From assembly GCF_003344535.1 (NCBI RefSeq), contig NZ_QPKS01000005.1:1-64000 (forward strand): a DNA stretch of 64,000 nt, given 5' to 3'. The translations under genes and the position numbers were made by a program. Below, one piece after another: positions 35,304 to 43,481 of the stretch. The stretch is from Exiguobacterium flavidum. GTDB lineage: Bacteria; Bacillota; Bacilli; Exiguobacteriales; Exiguobacteriaceae. Below the pieces are notes generated by a model. It was not told where the DNA came from. It saw only the letters and a list, made by a program, of their open reading frames with translations, and did no database searches. Numbering within the stretch: position 1 is the first letter of the stretch; every line of letters begins with the position of its first letter.

Positions 35304-35324
35304 TTGTCAGCCACATCATATCAA
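35296..35324 (-). promoter_or_regulatory. Promoter of the ROK-MFS operon
   Basis: Minus strand TTGATA (35319-35324), 17-bp spacer, TATTAA (35296-35301), which lies within the palindromic operator. Confidence 0.65.
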
Positions 35325-35402
35325 TGAAGCGGCGAGATGGCAATCGTCTTTGTGACCGGAGAATTCAAAGGTACTGGATCGTGGAAGAGGATAGAATCGC
35401 AT

Positions 35403-35427
35403 GTTTGAAGTATTATGTTTCGGGAAT
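35403..35427 (+). promoter_or_regulatory. Sigma-B-type promoter of the YflT-like gene
   Basis: GTTTGA (35403-35408), 13-bp spacer, GGGAAT (35422-35427), each one base from the Bacillus sigma-B consensus GTTTAA/GGGTAT. It lies 52 bp before the start codon of a general stress protein homologue. Confidence 0.7.
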
Positions 35428-35478
35428 AGCAAATATATCGCTTTAGCCGCCTGGCTAACTGGAAGGGAAGAATACAAT

Positions 35479-35937
35479 ATGATCGAGACCCGTATCGTAA
35501 ACAACATGACGGCAGTAGACGCTGAAATCTCAAGCCTTGAGCATGCCGGATTCGCGAAGAGGAACATCTACATCTTCGCCCGTGACGAGGAACTGTCCGA
35601 GCGCATCGCGAACGACACGGGCACGCAAGCCTACCGTGTTTCGAAAAAGTCATTCTTTGAGACGTTGATCGCCGCCGTCCGCAGCAACCGAAAGGACCGG
35701 ATCGCTCAATTGTCCGAGCTCGGCATGACACGGGACGTCGCGGAGGACCTCGAGGAAGAGGTGAAGCATGGGAAGATCGTAGTCGTCGGATCGAAGTCCG
35801 ATCTGCTTGATCCCGCCTATTCCGCTTCCTACGTGACGGATGAGCCGCACGACTATGGCTCCGGTGTCCCGAAGTTGCCGGAAGAAGAGACGACGACCAC
35901 GCTACCGGCCGATCAGAACATCAAGTTCAAGGATTGA
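35479..35937 (+). CDS. yflT: YflT-like general stress protein
   Basis: 152 residues. The N-terminal 100 residues match the heat-induced stress protein YflT domain (TRIVNNMTAVDAEISSLEHAGFAKRNIYIFARDEE...). The tail is acidic and Thr/Pro-rich. YflT belongs to the Bacillus sigma-B regulon, and a matching promoter lies upstream. The start at 35479 has GGAAGGGAAG upstream; a longer frame from 35401 would run through the promoter. Biochemical role unknown. Confidence 0.85.
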   Translation: MIETRIVNNMTAVDAEISSLEHAGFAKRNIYIFARDEELSERIANDTGTQAYRVSKKSFFETLIAAVRSNRKDRIAQLSELGMTRDVAEDLEEEVKHGKIVVVGSKSDLLDPAYSASYVTDEPHDYGSGVPKLPEEETTTTLPADQNIKFKD

Positions 35938-35952
35938 AGAGAGTACGAGCAA

Positions 35953-35989
35953 AAGGAAGCATCCTCCCGTGGGCGGAGGATGCTTCCTT
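35953..35989 (+). terminator. Hairpin terminator
   Basis: Stem AAGGAAGCATCCTCC/GGAGGATGCTTCCTT between convergent genes. No T run. Confidence 0.6.
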
Positions 35990-36011
35990 CGTGCGTGACG
36001 GTATATACGGA

Positions 36012-36347
36012 TTAGATCGTACTGATGCGACTGAACTGTGACGTCTTGACGAAAAGGCGGACGCCCTGGTCGGTGACGAGTTCCACTCGCTCCTCCTCAT
36101 GGAAGACTGCTGCGACCGATACTGAGAGTTCTGAGCGAAGACCGTTTTTCAGCAAATCGGCGCGGACGCGCCGACCGCTTCGAACAGCTTCTTCTAGCAT
36201 GACTAACAGGTGCAGGCGATCGTCAGGCTTTGGATCCGTTGCCGGTTTCGACTGATAGAGCCGCTCGAGCTGCTCGATGTGCGACTTCGTAGTCAGCCGA
36301 TTCCACTTTCGACGACCTCTGCGGTGAACGAACATGTTGAACTTCAT
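36012..36347 (-). CDS. YolD-like protein
   Basis: 111 residues. The N-terminal RRGRRKWNRLT segment, the central DDRLHLLVMLEEAVRSGRRVRADLL and the C-terminal VELVTDQGVRLFVKTSQFSRIS follow the YolD pattern (short basic KW motif, helix, then small beta-barrel). YolD-like proteins are often paired with Y-family polymerases, but none is nearby. GAGGTGG precedes the ATG at 36347. Assignment is by pattern only. Confidence 0.55.
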   Translation of the reverse strand: MKFNMFVHRRGRRKWNRLTTKSHIEQLERLYQSKPATDPKPDDRLHLLVMLEEAVRSGRRVRADLLKNGLRSELSVSVAAVFHEEERVELVTDQGVRLFVKTSQFSRISTI

Positions 36348-36556
36348 CACCTGCCACCTCGCTTTTCAGTGGTTTAAAAGCGTCATAGTGGAAGAATTCC
36401 CGAGCTTTTCACCGCGTAAACGACTCCTCCTGGGAAATGAGGTCAATGATTTTCGATTGACGAAGACAGGACAGGGGTTTTGAATCCGGCCAAGCGCGGA
36501 AAAGAAGAGAGGAACGTATTGTATTGGCAATGACACTGAAGGAGGAAGTTCTGATC

Positions 36557-37225
36557 ATGGAGACGAACACGCTCAGCGCGTTAGAAAAACAGATATACGT
36601 CCTTGGAATCGAGGTCGACGGGATTGCCCGTTCCATCACGAAACAATTGAGCCGGGCCGCTCGCAAGGCGTCGACCATCGATGAATTTCGCCATTTGGCC
36701 TTCGAGAGCTACTTGACTCGCGAAGCGTTCGAGGAAGTTTCGATGAGCGTACTCTATACGACGGCCAGTGACTATGAGGACTGGCTCGAAAATGAGTTCG
36801 ATGCCGTTCCTGGCGGATGGGAGCTCGACGAGAAGGAGGAGAAGGCGTACGATCAGCTGTGGTGGTTCGAGTTCTACAGGATTCAGGCCGATCTCGAGCA
36901 ATGGCTGACCCTCTATCTCATCCGCAGAATCCGCGAAGATGTCCGTTTCATCCCTCCTGTCATCAAGGAGAATCCGTTTCTTCTGTCGGATGACGCAAAG
37001 CACGTGTTCCTGCGCCTGTTGCAGCGTTCCGTCGCGAAACCGTCCGCTAAGCTGAAAGTCAACGATCTGACGTGCGAGATGGGATTGTCCGAAGTGGCGC
37101 GCTATGCCCGGATCAGTCAGCAGCGTGTCGGCGAGGCACTCGAGGAATTGCTCCATCGCGGCGTCATCCGAATCGAGGAAGGCGCGGACAGCCTATTGTT
37201 CCGACTCAGCCTGCCGGTGGTTTAG
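36557..37225 (+). CDS. Hypothetical protein with C-terminal winged helix
   Basis: 222 residues, not recognised. The N-terminal 130 residues are helical and acidic with several Trp (EDWLENEF, QLWWFEFYRIQ). The C-terminal 60 residues resemble a winged helix (CEMGLSEVARYARISQQRVGEALEELLHRGVIRIEE), suggesting a DNA-binding regulator. AAGGAGG lies 11 bp before the ATG. Its last 33 bp overlap the convergent hydrolase gene. Confidence 0.65.
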   Translation: METNTLSALEKQIYVLGIEVDGIARSITKQLSRAARKASTIDEFRHLAFESYLTREAFEEVSMSVLYTTASDYEDWLENEFDAVPGGWELDEKEEKAYDQLWWFEFYRIQADLEQWLTLYLIRRIREDVRFIPPVIKENPFLLSDDAKHVFLRLLQRSVAKPSAKLKVNDLTCEMGLSEVARYARISQQRVGEALEELLHRGVIRIEEGADSLLFRLSLPVV

Positions 37226-38056
37226 GAAGAGAAATCGCTCGATCGTCCGCTCGTCCCGTTTCGCACTCGGACCGGTCCAAATCAGATGTCCCGGACTTTT
37301 CGAGGTGAGCAGCTGCGCCTGCGGGATGAGACGTTTCGCATGGAGGGCGTTCTCATAAGGCACCGCCTTGTCCGCTTTCGAATGGACGATGAGAACCGGA
37401 CAATCGATTCGCCGGAGCTCCGTCTCCCCGACCTCCTGGGTCAGGTCGAACAACAAGCCTCTCCCGGGTCCCATGGCCCCAATCGTTGTTTTCATCAGCT
37501 CGATGTCCCCGTCACTTAGCCGAGGTTCGATGTCGCTCAGGCCGAGCAAGCTCGTAAGACCGGTCAGCCGGACGGCGGAAGCGTCCGGTCTTTTTTTGTT
37601 CGCTCTCTTCGCCAGTCCCCAAATCGCGTGCTGGAGGAGGAGCGATGGAGCTTGAAAGGCCGGGTGGATGAGGATGCGCTTGAACGCGACGTCGACGGAA
37701 CCGGTCACGGCCGCGGCGAGCACGAGTGCGCGCACGGCATGATTGTCGGCTGCAAGGGCGATCGCCGTCGGTCCTCCGGCAGAGATGCCATAGACCGCAT
37801 AATCGTCAATACCGAGTTCTTCCAGCCAACGACGGTAGAAATTCGCGAGCGTACGAGCATCCTCGTTCTGCAGCGGTGTCTTGCCATACCCTGGTCTAGA
37901 GGGGATAAGGAGCCGGTATCCCGCCTGTCTCAAGGCGTCGACGTGATAGACCTCATGGCAGCTCGATTGTGTTCCATGTAGTAAAAGGATGACAGGTCCT
38001 TGACCGACGTCCCGGTATTCGAATCGTGTCCCTTCATATTCCCCGATGCACCGCAT
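37193..38056 (-). CDS. Alpha/beta hydrolase
   Basis: 287 residues. Intact triad motifs: LLLHGTQSS, YGISAGGPTAIALA with the nucleophile Ser, HSKADKAVP with the acid and SPGHLIWTGP with the His. Substrate unknown; cytoplasmic. ATG at 38056 has AAGGTGG upstream (GTG at 38068 is an alternative). The C-terminal 33 bp overlap the end of the plus-strand neighbour. Confidence 0.85.
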   Translation of the reverse strand: MRCIGEYEGTRFEYRDVGQGPVILLLHGTQSSCHEVYHVDALRQAGYRLLIPSRPGYGKTPLQNEDARTLANFYRRWLEELGIDDYAVYGISAGGPTAIALAADNHAVRALVLAAAVTGSVDVAFKRILIHPAFQAPSLLLQHAIWGLAKRANKKRPDASAVRLTGLTSLLGLSDIEPRLSDGDIELMKTTIGAMGPGRGLLFDLTQEVGETELRRIDCPVLIVHSKADKAVPYENALHAKRLIPQAQLLTSKSPGHLIWTGPSAKRDERTIERFLFLNHRQAESEQ

Positions 38057-38166
38057 TCTGCCTTCCACCTTTCAATTACTGTGTGAAAATGGAGTATTTT
38101 CTAAAAATTCTTACCAAATTACCTATACATTTTCCAATTTATTGTTAAGTAACGGAGTGAGATAGG

Positions 38167-38184
38167 TTATACTCTACAGTATAA
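38167..38184. promoter_or_regulatory. Inverted repeat at the WYL gene promoter
   Basis: TTATACT-CTAC-AGTATAA, a perfect 7-bp dyad. Its left arm supplies a -10-like TATACT. It lies 36 bp before the WYL regulator start and is a candidate autoregulatory operator. Confidence 0.45.
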
Positions 38185-38219
38185 ACTTACATCAATCATG
38201 ATGGGAAACGAGGAGACAG

Positions 38220-39224
38220 TTGGAAAAAGCAAAACTAAACAACAGGGACCGGCTCCTTGCCGTCCGGGAGATTTTCCACACGCATACCGATGAGGACAAC
38301 TATCTGACACTTGAGGAGTTGACGAATCACCTGGCAAGCCGCGGCGAAATCGACAAGCTCTCGAAGAAGTCGCTCAAGGACGACATCGAGGCGCTCGCGA
38401 AATCAGGATTCGATATCGTCGCCGAAGCGACGAAGAACGGGCTTGCGATCCCGTATCACCTGGCAAGCCGGCCGTTCGAGGACTATGAGCTGCGATTGCT
38501 CGTGGACGCGATCGCGAGCGCGAAGTTCATCTCCGAGTCCGAGACGAATCACCTCGTCAGCGTCCTGCAGTCATTTACGAGTCGCCATAAGGCGAAAACC
38601 CTTCAACCGGTCATGCACACCGTCAAGAAGCCGAGAGGCAAAATTCCGTTCTCGATCCACTACATACAGGAAGCGATCGCAAAGCACATGATGATCACTT
38701 TCCAGTACCAAGGGAAGTTCAACGAGCGGACGCGTATGTTCGAATTGCGCAAGGACGGAGGACGTTATTTCGTCACTCCCGCTCATTTGATCGTCGACAA
38801 CGGGAACTACTATCTGATCGGCCGCGAAGAGGAGTCGAAGGACCTGCGGACATACCGGGTCGACCGCATCGTCGACTGTCAGATTTTCGAGCCTGCCGAC
38901 AGCCCTGTCACGGTGGACCCATCCTACTTGAGCAACATGTTCAGCATGTACGGCGGAGAAGCGGAGAAGTTGACGATTCGTTTCCGCGAATCGCTCATGC
39001 CGACCGTCGTCGACCGGTTCGGCACCGATATCCGTTGCCGCCGCATCGATGAGAACTGGTTCGAGGTCGAGGTGAGCGCGCTCTTCTCTGACGGATTCAT
39101 GGGCTGGTTGTTACAGTTCGCGGATCAGACCGAAATTCTCGCTCCGGCCTCGCGGCGGGAGGAGTTTCGCGCGAAGGTCGAACAGCTCGCTAATCTATAC
39201 CAGGTCGGTGCTCCGACTGCATGA
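38220..39224 (+). CDS. WYL-domain transcriptional regulator
   Basis: 334 residues. N-terminal winged helix (residues about 1-60), a helical linker, a WYL domain around residues 155-225 (MMITFQYQGKFNERTRMFELRKDGGRYFVTPAHLIVDNGNYYLIG) and a C-terminal WCX-like extension. WYL domains sense nucleotide-like ligands. TTG start with GAGGAGACAG upstream. No defence genes adjoin it, so it is probably a metabolic or general regulator. Confidence 0.88.
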   Translation: MEKAKLNNRDRLLAVREIFHTHTDEDNYLTLEELTNHLASRGEIDKLSKKSLKDDIEALAKSGFDIVAEATKNGLAIPYHLASRPFEDYELRLLVDAIASAKFISESETNHLVSVLQSFTSRHKAKTLQPVMHTVKKPRGKIPFSIHYIQEAIAKHMMITFQYQGKFNERTRMFELRKDGGRYFVTPAHLIVDNGNYYLIGREEESKDLRTYRVDRIVDCQIFEPADSPVTVDPSYLSNMFSMYGGEAEKLTIRFRESLMPTVVDRFGTDIRCRRIDENWFEVEVSALFSDGFMGWLLQFADQTEILAPASRREEFRAKVEQLANLYQVGAPTA

Positions 39225-39234
39225 GATGACATAC

Positions 39235-39265
39235 AAAAGGACGACCGAACAGGTCGTCCTTTTTG
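39235..39265. terminator. Terminator between convergent genes
   Basis: Stem AAAAGGACGACC/GGTCGTCCTTTT with T5 on the plus strand and A4 on the other side. Confidence 0.88.
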
Positions 39266-39676
39266 TCATTCCTCATCTTTCATGGCGTCGTCCTTCGTCT
39301 CATGGACTGTACCATGTTCATGTTCCGGCGGAGAATAGATGGAATACAGTTTGAGCGGCACGTGGCCGGTATTCGTCACGTTATGCCATTTACCGGCAGG
39401 GACGATGATGGCGAAGTCCTCCTTCGCCTCCTCGCTGAAAGTCAGATGGTCCTTGCTGTCCCCCATCTCGACCAGCGCCGTCCCCTGTTCGATTCGCAGG
39501 AACTGGTCGACCCCCTGGTGCACCTCGAGCCCGATTTCATCCCCTTCAGCGATATGCATCAGGGTGACTTGGAGATGACTGCCTGTCCAGATCGTCGTCC
39601 GGAAATTCCTGTTCTGCTTCGTCAGTTCCTCGATACTCGATACGAACGGCTGCGGCCCATGATCTTGGCTATCCAT
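39266..39676 (-). CDS. Cupin-domain protein
   Basis: 136 residues, a single cupin barrel. Motif 1 is GDEIGLEVHQGVDQFLRIEQG, with His and Glu metal-ligand candidates; motif 2 is IVPAGKWHNVTNTG with the last His. The acidic, His-rich tail may be disordered. Small cupins of this kind bind metals or act as isomerases; substrate unknown. Confidence 0.85.
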   Translation of the reverse strand: MDSQDHGPQPFVSSIEELTKQNRNFRTTIWTGSHLQVTLMHIAEGDEIGLEVHQGVDQFLRIEQGTALVEMGDSKDHLTFSEEAKEDFAIIVPAGKWHNVTNTGHVPLKLYSIYSPPEHEHGTVHETKDDAMKDEE

Positions 39677-39796
39677 CGTGCATTCCTCCTTCTCAAAGAG
39701 ACGCTTGCGGCTACTCCATTAACACCATACCCGAAACTTTGTTTCCTCAGTCCTGAAGTTTTTCGCACATGCCTCCCGTCAGGAGCGTGTCGTTTT

Positions 39797-39824
39797 TTGT
39801 CGTATATTCATATTTGAATATTCT
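39797..39824 (+). promoter_or_regulatory. Promoter with overlapping inverted repeat
   Basis: TTGTCG (39797-39802) and TATTCT (39819-39824) with a 16-bp spacer. ATATTCA-TATT-TGAATAT (39804-39821) fills the spacer. Similar AT-rich TTCA/TGAA dyads serve as ArsR/SmtB-family operators. The next start is at 39919. Confidence 0.4.
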
Positions 39825-39918
39825 GGGCGGGGGCGAGCAGATATGATTGAAAGTATCAATACGCTGGTACTCGGTCCAAAATGGCAGACTGGCGTTACAA
39901 CAGACATTCGGAGGACTT

Positions 39919-40245
39919 ATGCGCATAATGAAAAAAAGTTTCGCGCCTTCATGGGTTGGGGACGCTACCAAACTGTCGTTACTCATTCTCTCTTATATCA
40001 ACTGGTACTTGATCGCACTCGTCACCTTCTACAGGCTCTTCAGCAGTGAGGGCGCCAAATCGGCCGATCTGATCGTCTTCGGTTTCAGCCCGCTGATTGC
40101 GCTGATCATGACGATGCTGACGCTCGGTATCGTCCGCAAGATGTCGCTCCGCATCGCGATGACATTCGTACTGCCTCTCTACATCGTGATCGCGGTGCTC
40201 CTGCTCGACTATTCGGCCGTCAACTCCTATCTCCCGAGATTTTGA
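39919..40245 (+). CDS. Small membrane protein
   Basis: 108 residues with three predicted membrane helices (about 18-40, 50-70 and 78-98). GGAGG lies 5 bp before the ATG; a longer in-frame start at 39847 lacks a site. No family recognised. The 240-bp gap upstream holds only the promoter/dyad above. Confidence 0.65.
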   Translation: MRIMKKSFAPSWVGDATKLSLLILSYINWYLIALVTFYRLFSSEGAKSADLIVFGFSPLIALIMTMLTLGIVRKMSLRIAMTFVLPLYIVIAVLLLDYSAVNSYLPRF

Positions 40246-40271
40246 GACATCTTCCTTAACAAGGTGAAGTT

Positions 40272-40280
40272 TGATATGCT
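40272..40280 (+). promoter_or_regulatory. Extended -10 promoter
   Basis: TGATATGCT, a TGn-extended -10, 35 bp before the 36-residue gene. Confidence 0.45.
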
Positions 40281-40314
40281 AGCCTTAGGAAAATGAAGTG
40301 GAGGAGGGGACGAA

Positions 40315-40425
40315 ATGTCGACTCAGCTGATCCTTGATTGGATGCCGCTCGCAATACCGGTCGCTGCGATTTTCTTCATCGTCGTGATCGCGCGGAAGGC
40401 TTCAAAAATCGATACGCACCAATGA
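40315..40425 (+). CDS. 36-residue single-pass membrane peptide
   Basis: One hydrophobic helix (MPLAIPVAAIFFIVVIA) flanked by an acidic N-terminus and a basic RKASK tail, so probably N-out. A strong GGAGGAGGGG site lies 5 bp before the ATG, an extended -10 lies upstream, and a terminator follows directly. Function unknown. Confidence 0.65.
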   Translation: MSTQLILDWMPLAIPVAAIFFIVVIARKASKIDTHQ

Positions 40426-40458
40426 GGAGCCGGGGAATCACCCGGACCTCTTTTTTTA
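40424..40458 (+). terminator. Terminator after the 36-residue gene
   Basis: GAGGAGCCGGG and CCCGGACCTC form an imperfect stem followed by seven T. Confidence 0.75.
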
Positions 40459-40489
40459 TGGATTTTCGTGAAAAAAGGGGAGGCGGGCG

Positions 40490-40582
40490 CTATCGTTCTT
40501 CAAAAATCCGCTTGAAGACGCGCTCTTCCCCTTCTATTTCCCAGTAGGAATCATTTTCCTTTTCAAGTCTGAACCACTCTGA
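40490..40582 (-). pseudogene. Possible gene remnant
   Basis: An open minus-strand frame of 30 codons, ending WEIEGEERVFKRIFEER, has coding-like composition but no start codon or ribosome binding site and is cut by a stop upstream. It may be the tail of a deleted gene. Weak evidence. Confidence 0.22.
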
Positions 40583-40675
40583 TTATGGTAAAATTAAGGG
40601 ATCATCATCCTTCGATAAATCAAGCCGTGGAAGGTATATTTCGGAAGATGAAAGTGATTTCTAGGAGGAAAATTC

Positions 40676-41377
40676 ATGAATATACCGATATTGGATCAAG
40701 AAGACGTGTTTGCGATGCTCGACGATTTCCTGAGGGAGCCTAGAGCGTTCTGGGAGAAGTTCTACGAGGATCGGACGAAGAAAATCCCCTTCTTTCAGAT
40801 CGGCGGTCCCGATGAGAATCTGGTCGGGTATTTCGATGACGGTCTTTCCCCGATCCGCGTACTTGAGCTCGGTTGCGGACCTGGCAGAAACGCGATCTAC
40901 ATGGCGAAGCAAGGCTGTCATGTCGATGCGCTCGACATCTCAGAGAAGGCGATCGATTGGGCAAAGGAGAGAGCGGACGCGGAAGGCGTATCGATCAACT
41001 TCCACTGCGACTCCCTCTTCGATTTCGACGTGACGCCGGATACGTACGATTTCGTCTATGACTGCGGCCTCTTCCATCACTTGGCTCCTCACCGGCGATT
41101 GACATACATCGAGTTGGTGAAGCGCGTATTGAAGAAGGACGGGCATTTCGGAATCGTCTGCTTCAACACGGATGGTGCGCCCGACACGTCCGACAGGGCA
41201 GTCTATCAGCAGGGCAGCATGAATGGCGGTATCGGTTATTCAGAGGATCGCTTCAAAGAGGTGTTCGACGGCCACTTCACTGTCACGGAGTTCCGTCGGA
41301 TGCAGAAGGTCGAACAGCCGGCGGATCGTTTCGGTGAAGACTTCCTCTGGACGAGCCTGATGCGTGTGAACAAATAG
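40676..41377 (+). CDS. SAM-dependent methyltransferase
   Basis: 233 residues, class I methyltransferase. Motif I VLELGCGPGRNAIYMA near residue 62, motif II VDALDISEKAIDWA, then DFVYDCGLFHHL and HFGIVCFN. The HHL stretch resembles TehB/thiopurine-type methyltransferases acting on small molecules. GGAGGA lies about 6 bp before the ATG. Monocistronic. Confidence 0.87.
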   Translation: MNIPILDQEDVFAMLDDFLREPRAFWEKFYEDRTKKIPFFQIGGPDENLVGYFDDGLSPIRVLELGCGPGRNAIYMAKQGCHVDALDISEKAIDWAKERADAEGVSINFHCDSLFDFDVTPDTYDFVYDCGLFHHLAPHRRLTYIELVKRVLKKDGHFGIVCFNTDGAPDTSDRAVYQQGSMNGGIGYSEDRFKEVFDGHFTVTEFRRMQKVEQPADRFGEDFLWTSLMRVNK

Positions 41378-41401
41378 TCAATAGTCATTTCGTATCGTAA
41401 C

Positions 41402-41457
41402 AAAAAAGTCCTTTCACTCCCGTTTCGTTTGCAGCACCGGGAAGGAAAGGACTTTTT
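41402..41457. terminator. Bidirectional terminator
   Basis: Stem AAAAAAGTCCTTTC/GAAAGGACTTTTT with inner TCCC/GGGA pairing. It lies between the methyltransferase and the convergent MoxR operon. Confidence 0.85.
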
Positions 41458-41459
41458 CA

Positions 41460-42437
41460 CTATTTTTTGCTGATTTGCTGCATCACGAGCTGCCGGAAGG
41501 ACTGGACGTCGTAAGCAGGCTCACTCGGACTGAATTCTATCGCGTCGATCAGCCGGGCGTGTTCTTTTCCATCAGGAAAACCGATCCGTCTGAGCCACTC
41601 ATATGTCGTCTCGTTCTTCTCTCTCGGAAACGTCTCCTCGAGCTGCGAGGCGACCTTGAGCAGGGGGTGGTGGCTTCTCGTCTTTTTACGAAGGGGAACC
41701 TTGACGGCCCGCTCATAGCGGTCAAGTTTCTCTTCTCCGACAGTCTGACGCCTTCTGATCCACATGAGGGTCGCTATGACGAGCACGGCGACGATTATCG
41801 TCCCAGCCATCAACCAGAGGGAAGAATCCGCCGTTCGTGTTGACGCCTGTGCTGCGGCGTCGAGCGTAGCTACATTGTCGACATCGATGCTCTGTCCGCC
41901 TTGCCGGTCGACCCGTTCGCTGAGCGGAACCGTCCAGAGGAACAGGCTGCCGAACTCTACGAGTAACGGCCGGAACCACGCAGCGACGTCTCCGAACAGG
42001 GTCTCCTTGATCAGGCGGATGAGGAGTGCCGCCGCGAAGGAAGCCGTGCCGAGGGTCAGGAGAACGAGGCTGATCCGGCGCCATTCGACGAGATGCCTTC
42101 TGAAGAAGGGGAGGACGCCGAGCAAGGACGCCAGTACGAAACTGAGCACCGGAGGCATCAGCCCGGGCAGGATCAAACAGATGATGAGTACCGCGCACGC
42201 AGAGAGGAAATAGCGATAGGCTCCCTCGAATGTCTCGACCATCGCGGACCACGAGACGAACAACAACAGGATCAATGCCCCTGGGATGGAGTGGAACCCA
42301 TAGGCGGATGCATAGGCAAGCGCAACGCCGACCCTGACGTTCCGATTCTTGATGAGTGTCACGAGTACGAGTGGGAGCACCCATATCGCATTCTCCCGGT
42401 ACAGCGTCGCGGTGAACAGCCAGAAGAGGGCGCTCAT
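41460..42437 (-). CDS. Membrane protein with DUF4129-like C-terminal domain
   Basis: 325 residues. About six N-terminal membrane helices, an extracytoplasmic segment (residues about 175-210), one further helix (WLMAGTIIVAVLVIATLMWI), then a cytoplasmic tail with YERAVKVPLRK and TTYEWLRRIGF, resembling the DUF4129 tail of MoxR-cluster proteins. The usual transglutaminase core is not present. Its ATG overlaps the DUF58 stop (ATGA). Last gene of the operon. Confidence 0.7.
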   Translation of the reverse strand: MSALFWLFTATLYRENAIWVLPLVLVTLIKNRNVRVGVALAYASAYGFHSIPGALILLLFVSWSAMVETFEGAYRYFLSACAVLIICLILPGLMPPVLSFVLASLLGVLPFFRRHLVEWRRISLVLLTLGTASFAAALLIRLIKETLFGDVAAWFRPLLVEFGSLFLWTVPLSERVDRQGGQSIDVDNVATLDAAAQASTRTADSSLWLMAGTIIVAVLVIATLMWIRRRQTVGEEKLDRYERAVKVPLRKKTRSHHPLLKVASQLEETFPREKNETTYEWLRRIGFPDGKEHARLIDAIEFSPSEPAYDVQSFRQLVMQQISKK

Positions 42438-43480
42438 GCGCTCACCTCCTTGCTGCGGTAGCCAAGATGGATTCGCGCCGTCGTCGACGGGACACTTCGC
42501 TGAAGCCGTTTCAGGAAATAGCGGCGTTCAAGCGGCAAGTCGTATTCGGACAATCGCGCGAGGCACTCCATGACACGCAGGAATTGGCTTCTGCCGCGTG
42601 CGGACGGCACATGATACCATTGCCCCTCCCGGTCGACCATCGAGATCCAGAGGCTGTATGACGCGTCTTGCCGCTCGAGCTCCCGAGTGATCGTCGCGGC
42701 CCGGGCGAGCAGCTTCTCGAAATCGCTTCGAAGTGCCATGCCGTCAGATGACAAGCCGTCGATGATGATGGCGTAGTCATGGTTGCGCATCCGGTCATGC
42801 TGGTAGGAGTAGAGTTGTCCTGTCTTCGCATAGGCGGACCAATAGATCGATTTCGCGTCGCCGACATACGGGATGACGGAGTGGAAGCTCGAACGGTCCG
42901 TGAACGGGCTCGTCCGGTCTTCTGTCTCTCCCGGGATGAGCCGCTCGTTGCGTCCGACCGACGCGGGTGCGAAATCAGGGAAGATATGACCGAGCGTCTG
43001 GATCGGGAGGGATATATATATGTTCATCAGGTGGAACGGGTCCGAGAGGATGACGTCGAATGACTGGATCCGAATGATGCCGCGGCGTCGTCCACATACA
43101 CGGATTTGGAACGTCGCGCTCTCTCGTCCGCCGACAGACATGTGATGGCGCCAGAATTGCGAACTCCCGTCCTCCACCTTGACCTGTTCGCTGAGCAGAC
43201 CAGACACCGTCAGCTTACCGAGCGGGAAGCGGGTCGGATTATCGAGACGGAACGGGATTTCGAGTTCATCGTCGCGAAATCCGCGGACGTGCTCAAGCAG
43301 GCTGACTGTCAATGCTTCCGCTACGTGTTCGAGATACTTCGGTAACAGAAGCCCGTACAATAGGAAAGCGAACAGAAGGGTTGCGATCGATACTGGTCCA
43401 TACAGGGCGAGCGCGATTCCCGCGACCCCGATCAGAATCAGTCCCGTCGTCTGTAACGGCCGAGGGATGATCAGTTGCAT
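42434..43480 (-). CDS. DUF58 domain protein
   Basis: 348 residues. Two N-terminal membrane helices (about 12-45), then the DUF58/VWA-like domain with the hallmark SFHSVIPYVGDAKSIYWSAYAK and YAIIIDG. DUF58 proteins partner with MoxR ATPases in membrane or chaperone complexes. It starts one base after the MoxR stop. Confidence 0.88.
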   Translation of the reverse strand: MQLIIPRPLQTTGLILIGVAGIALALYGPVSIATLLFAFLLYGLLLPKYLEHVAEALTVSLLEHVRGFRDDELEIPFRLDNPTRFPLGKLTVSGLLSEQVKVEDGSSQFWRHHMSVGGRESATFQIRVCGRRRGIIRIQSFDVILSDPFHLMNIYISLPIQTLGHIFPDFAPASVGRNERLIPGETEDRTSPFTDRSSFHSVIPYVGDAKSIYWSAYAKTGQLYSYQHDRMRNHDYAIIIDGLSSDGMALRSDFEKLLARAATITRELERQDASYSLWISMVDREGQWYHVPSARGRSQFLRVMECLARLSEYDLPLERRYFLKRLQRSVPSTTARIHLGYRSKEVSA

Positions 43481-43481
43481 A

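Noticed and set aside
38220-39224. WYL regulator as a marker of a defence system
   Set aside because: Its neighbours are an alpha/beta hydrolase and a cupin, with no defence effector within several kilobases.
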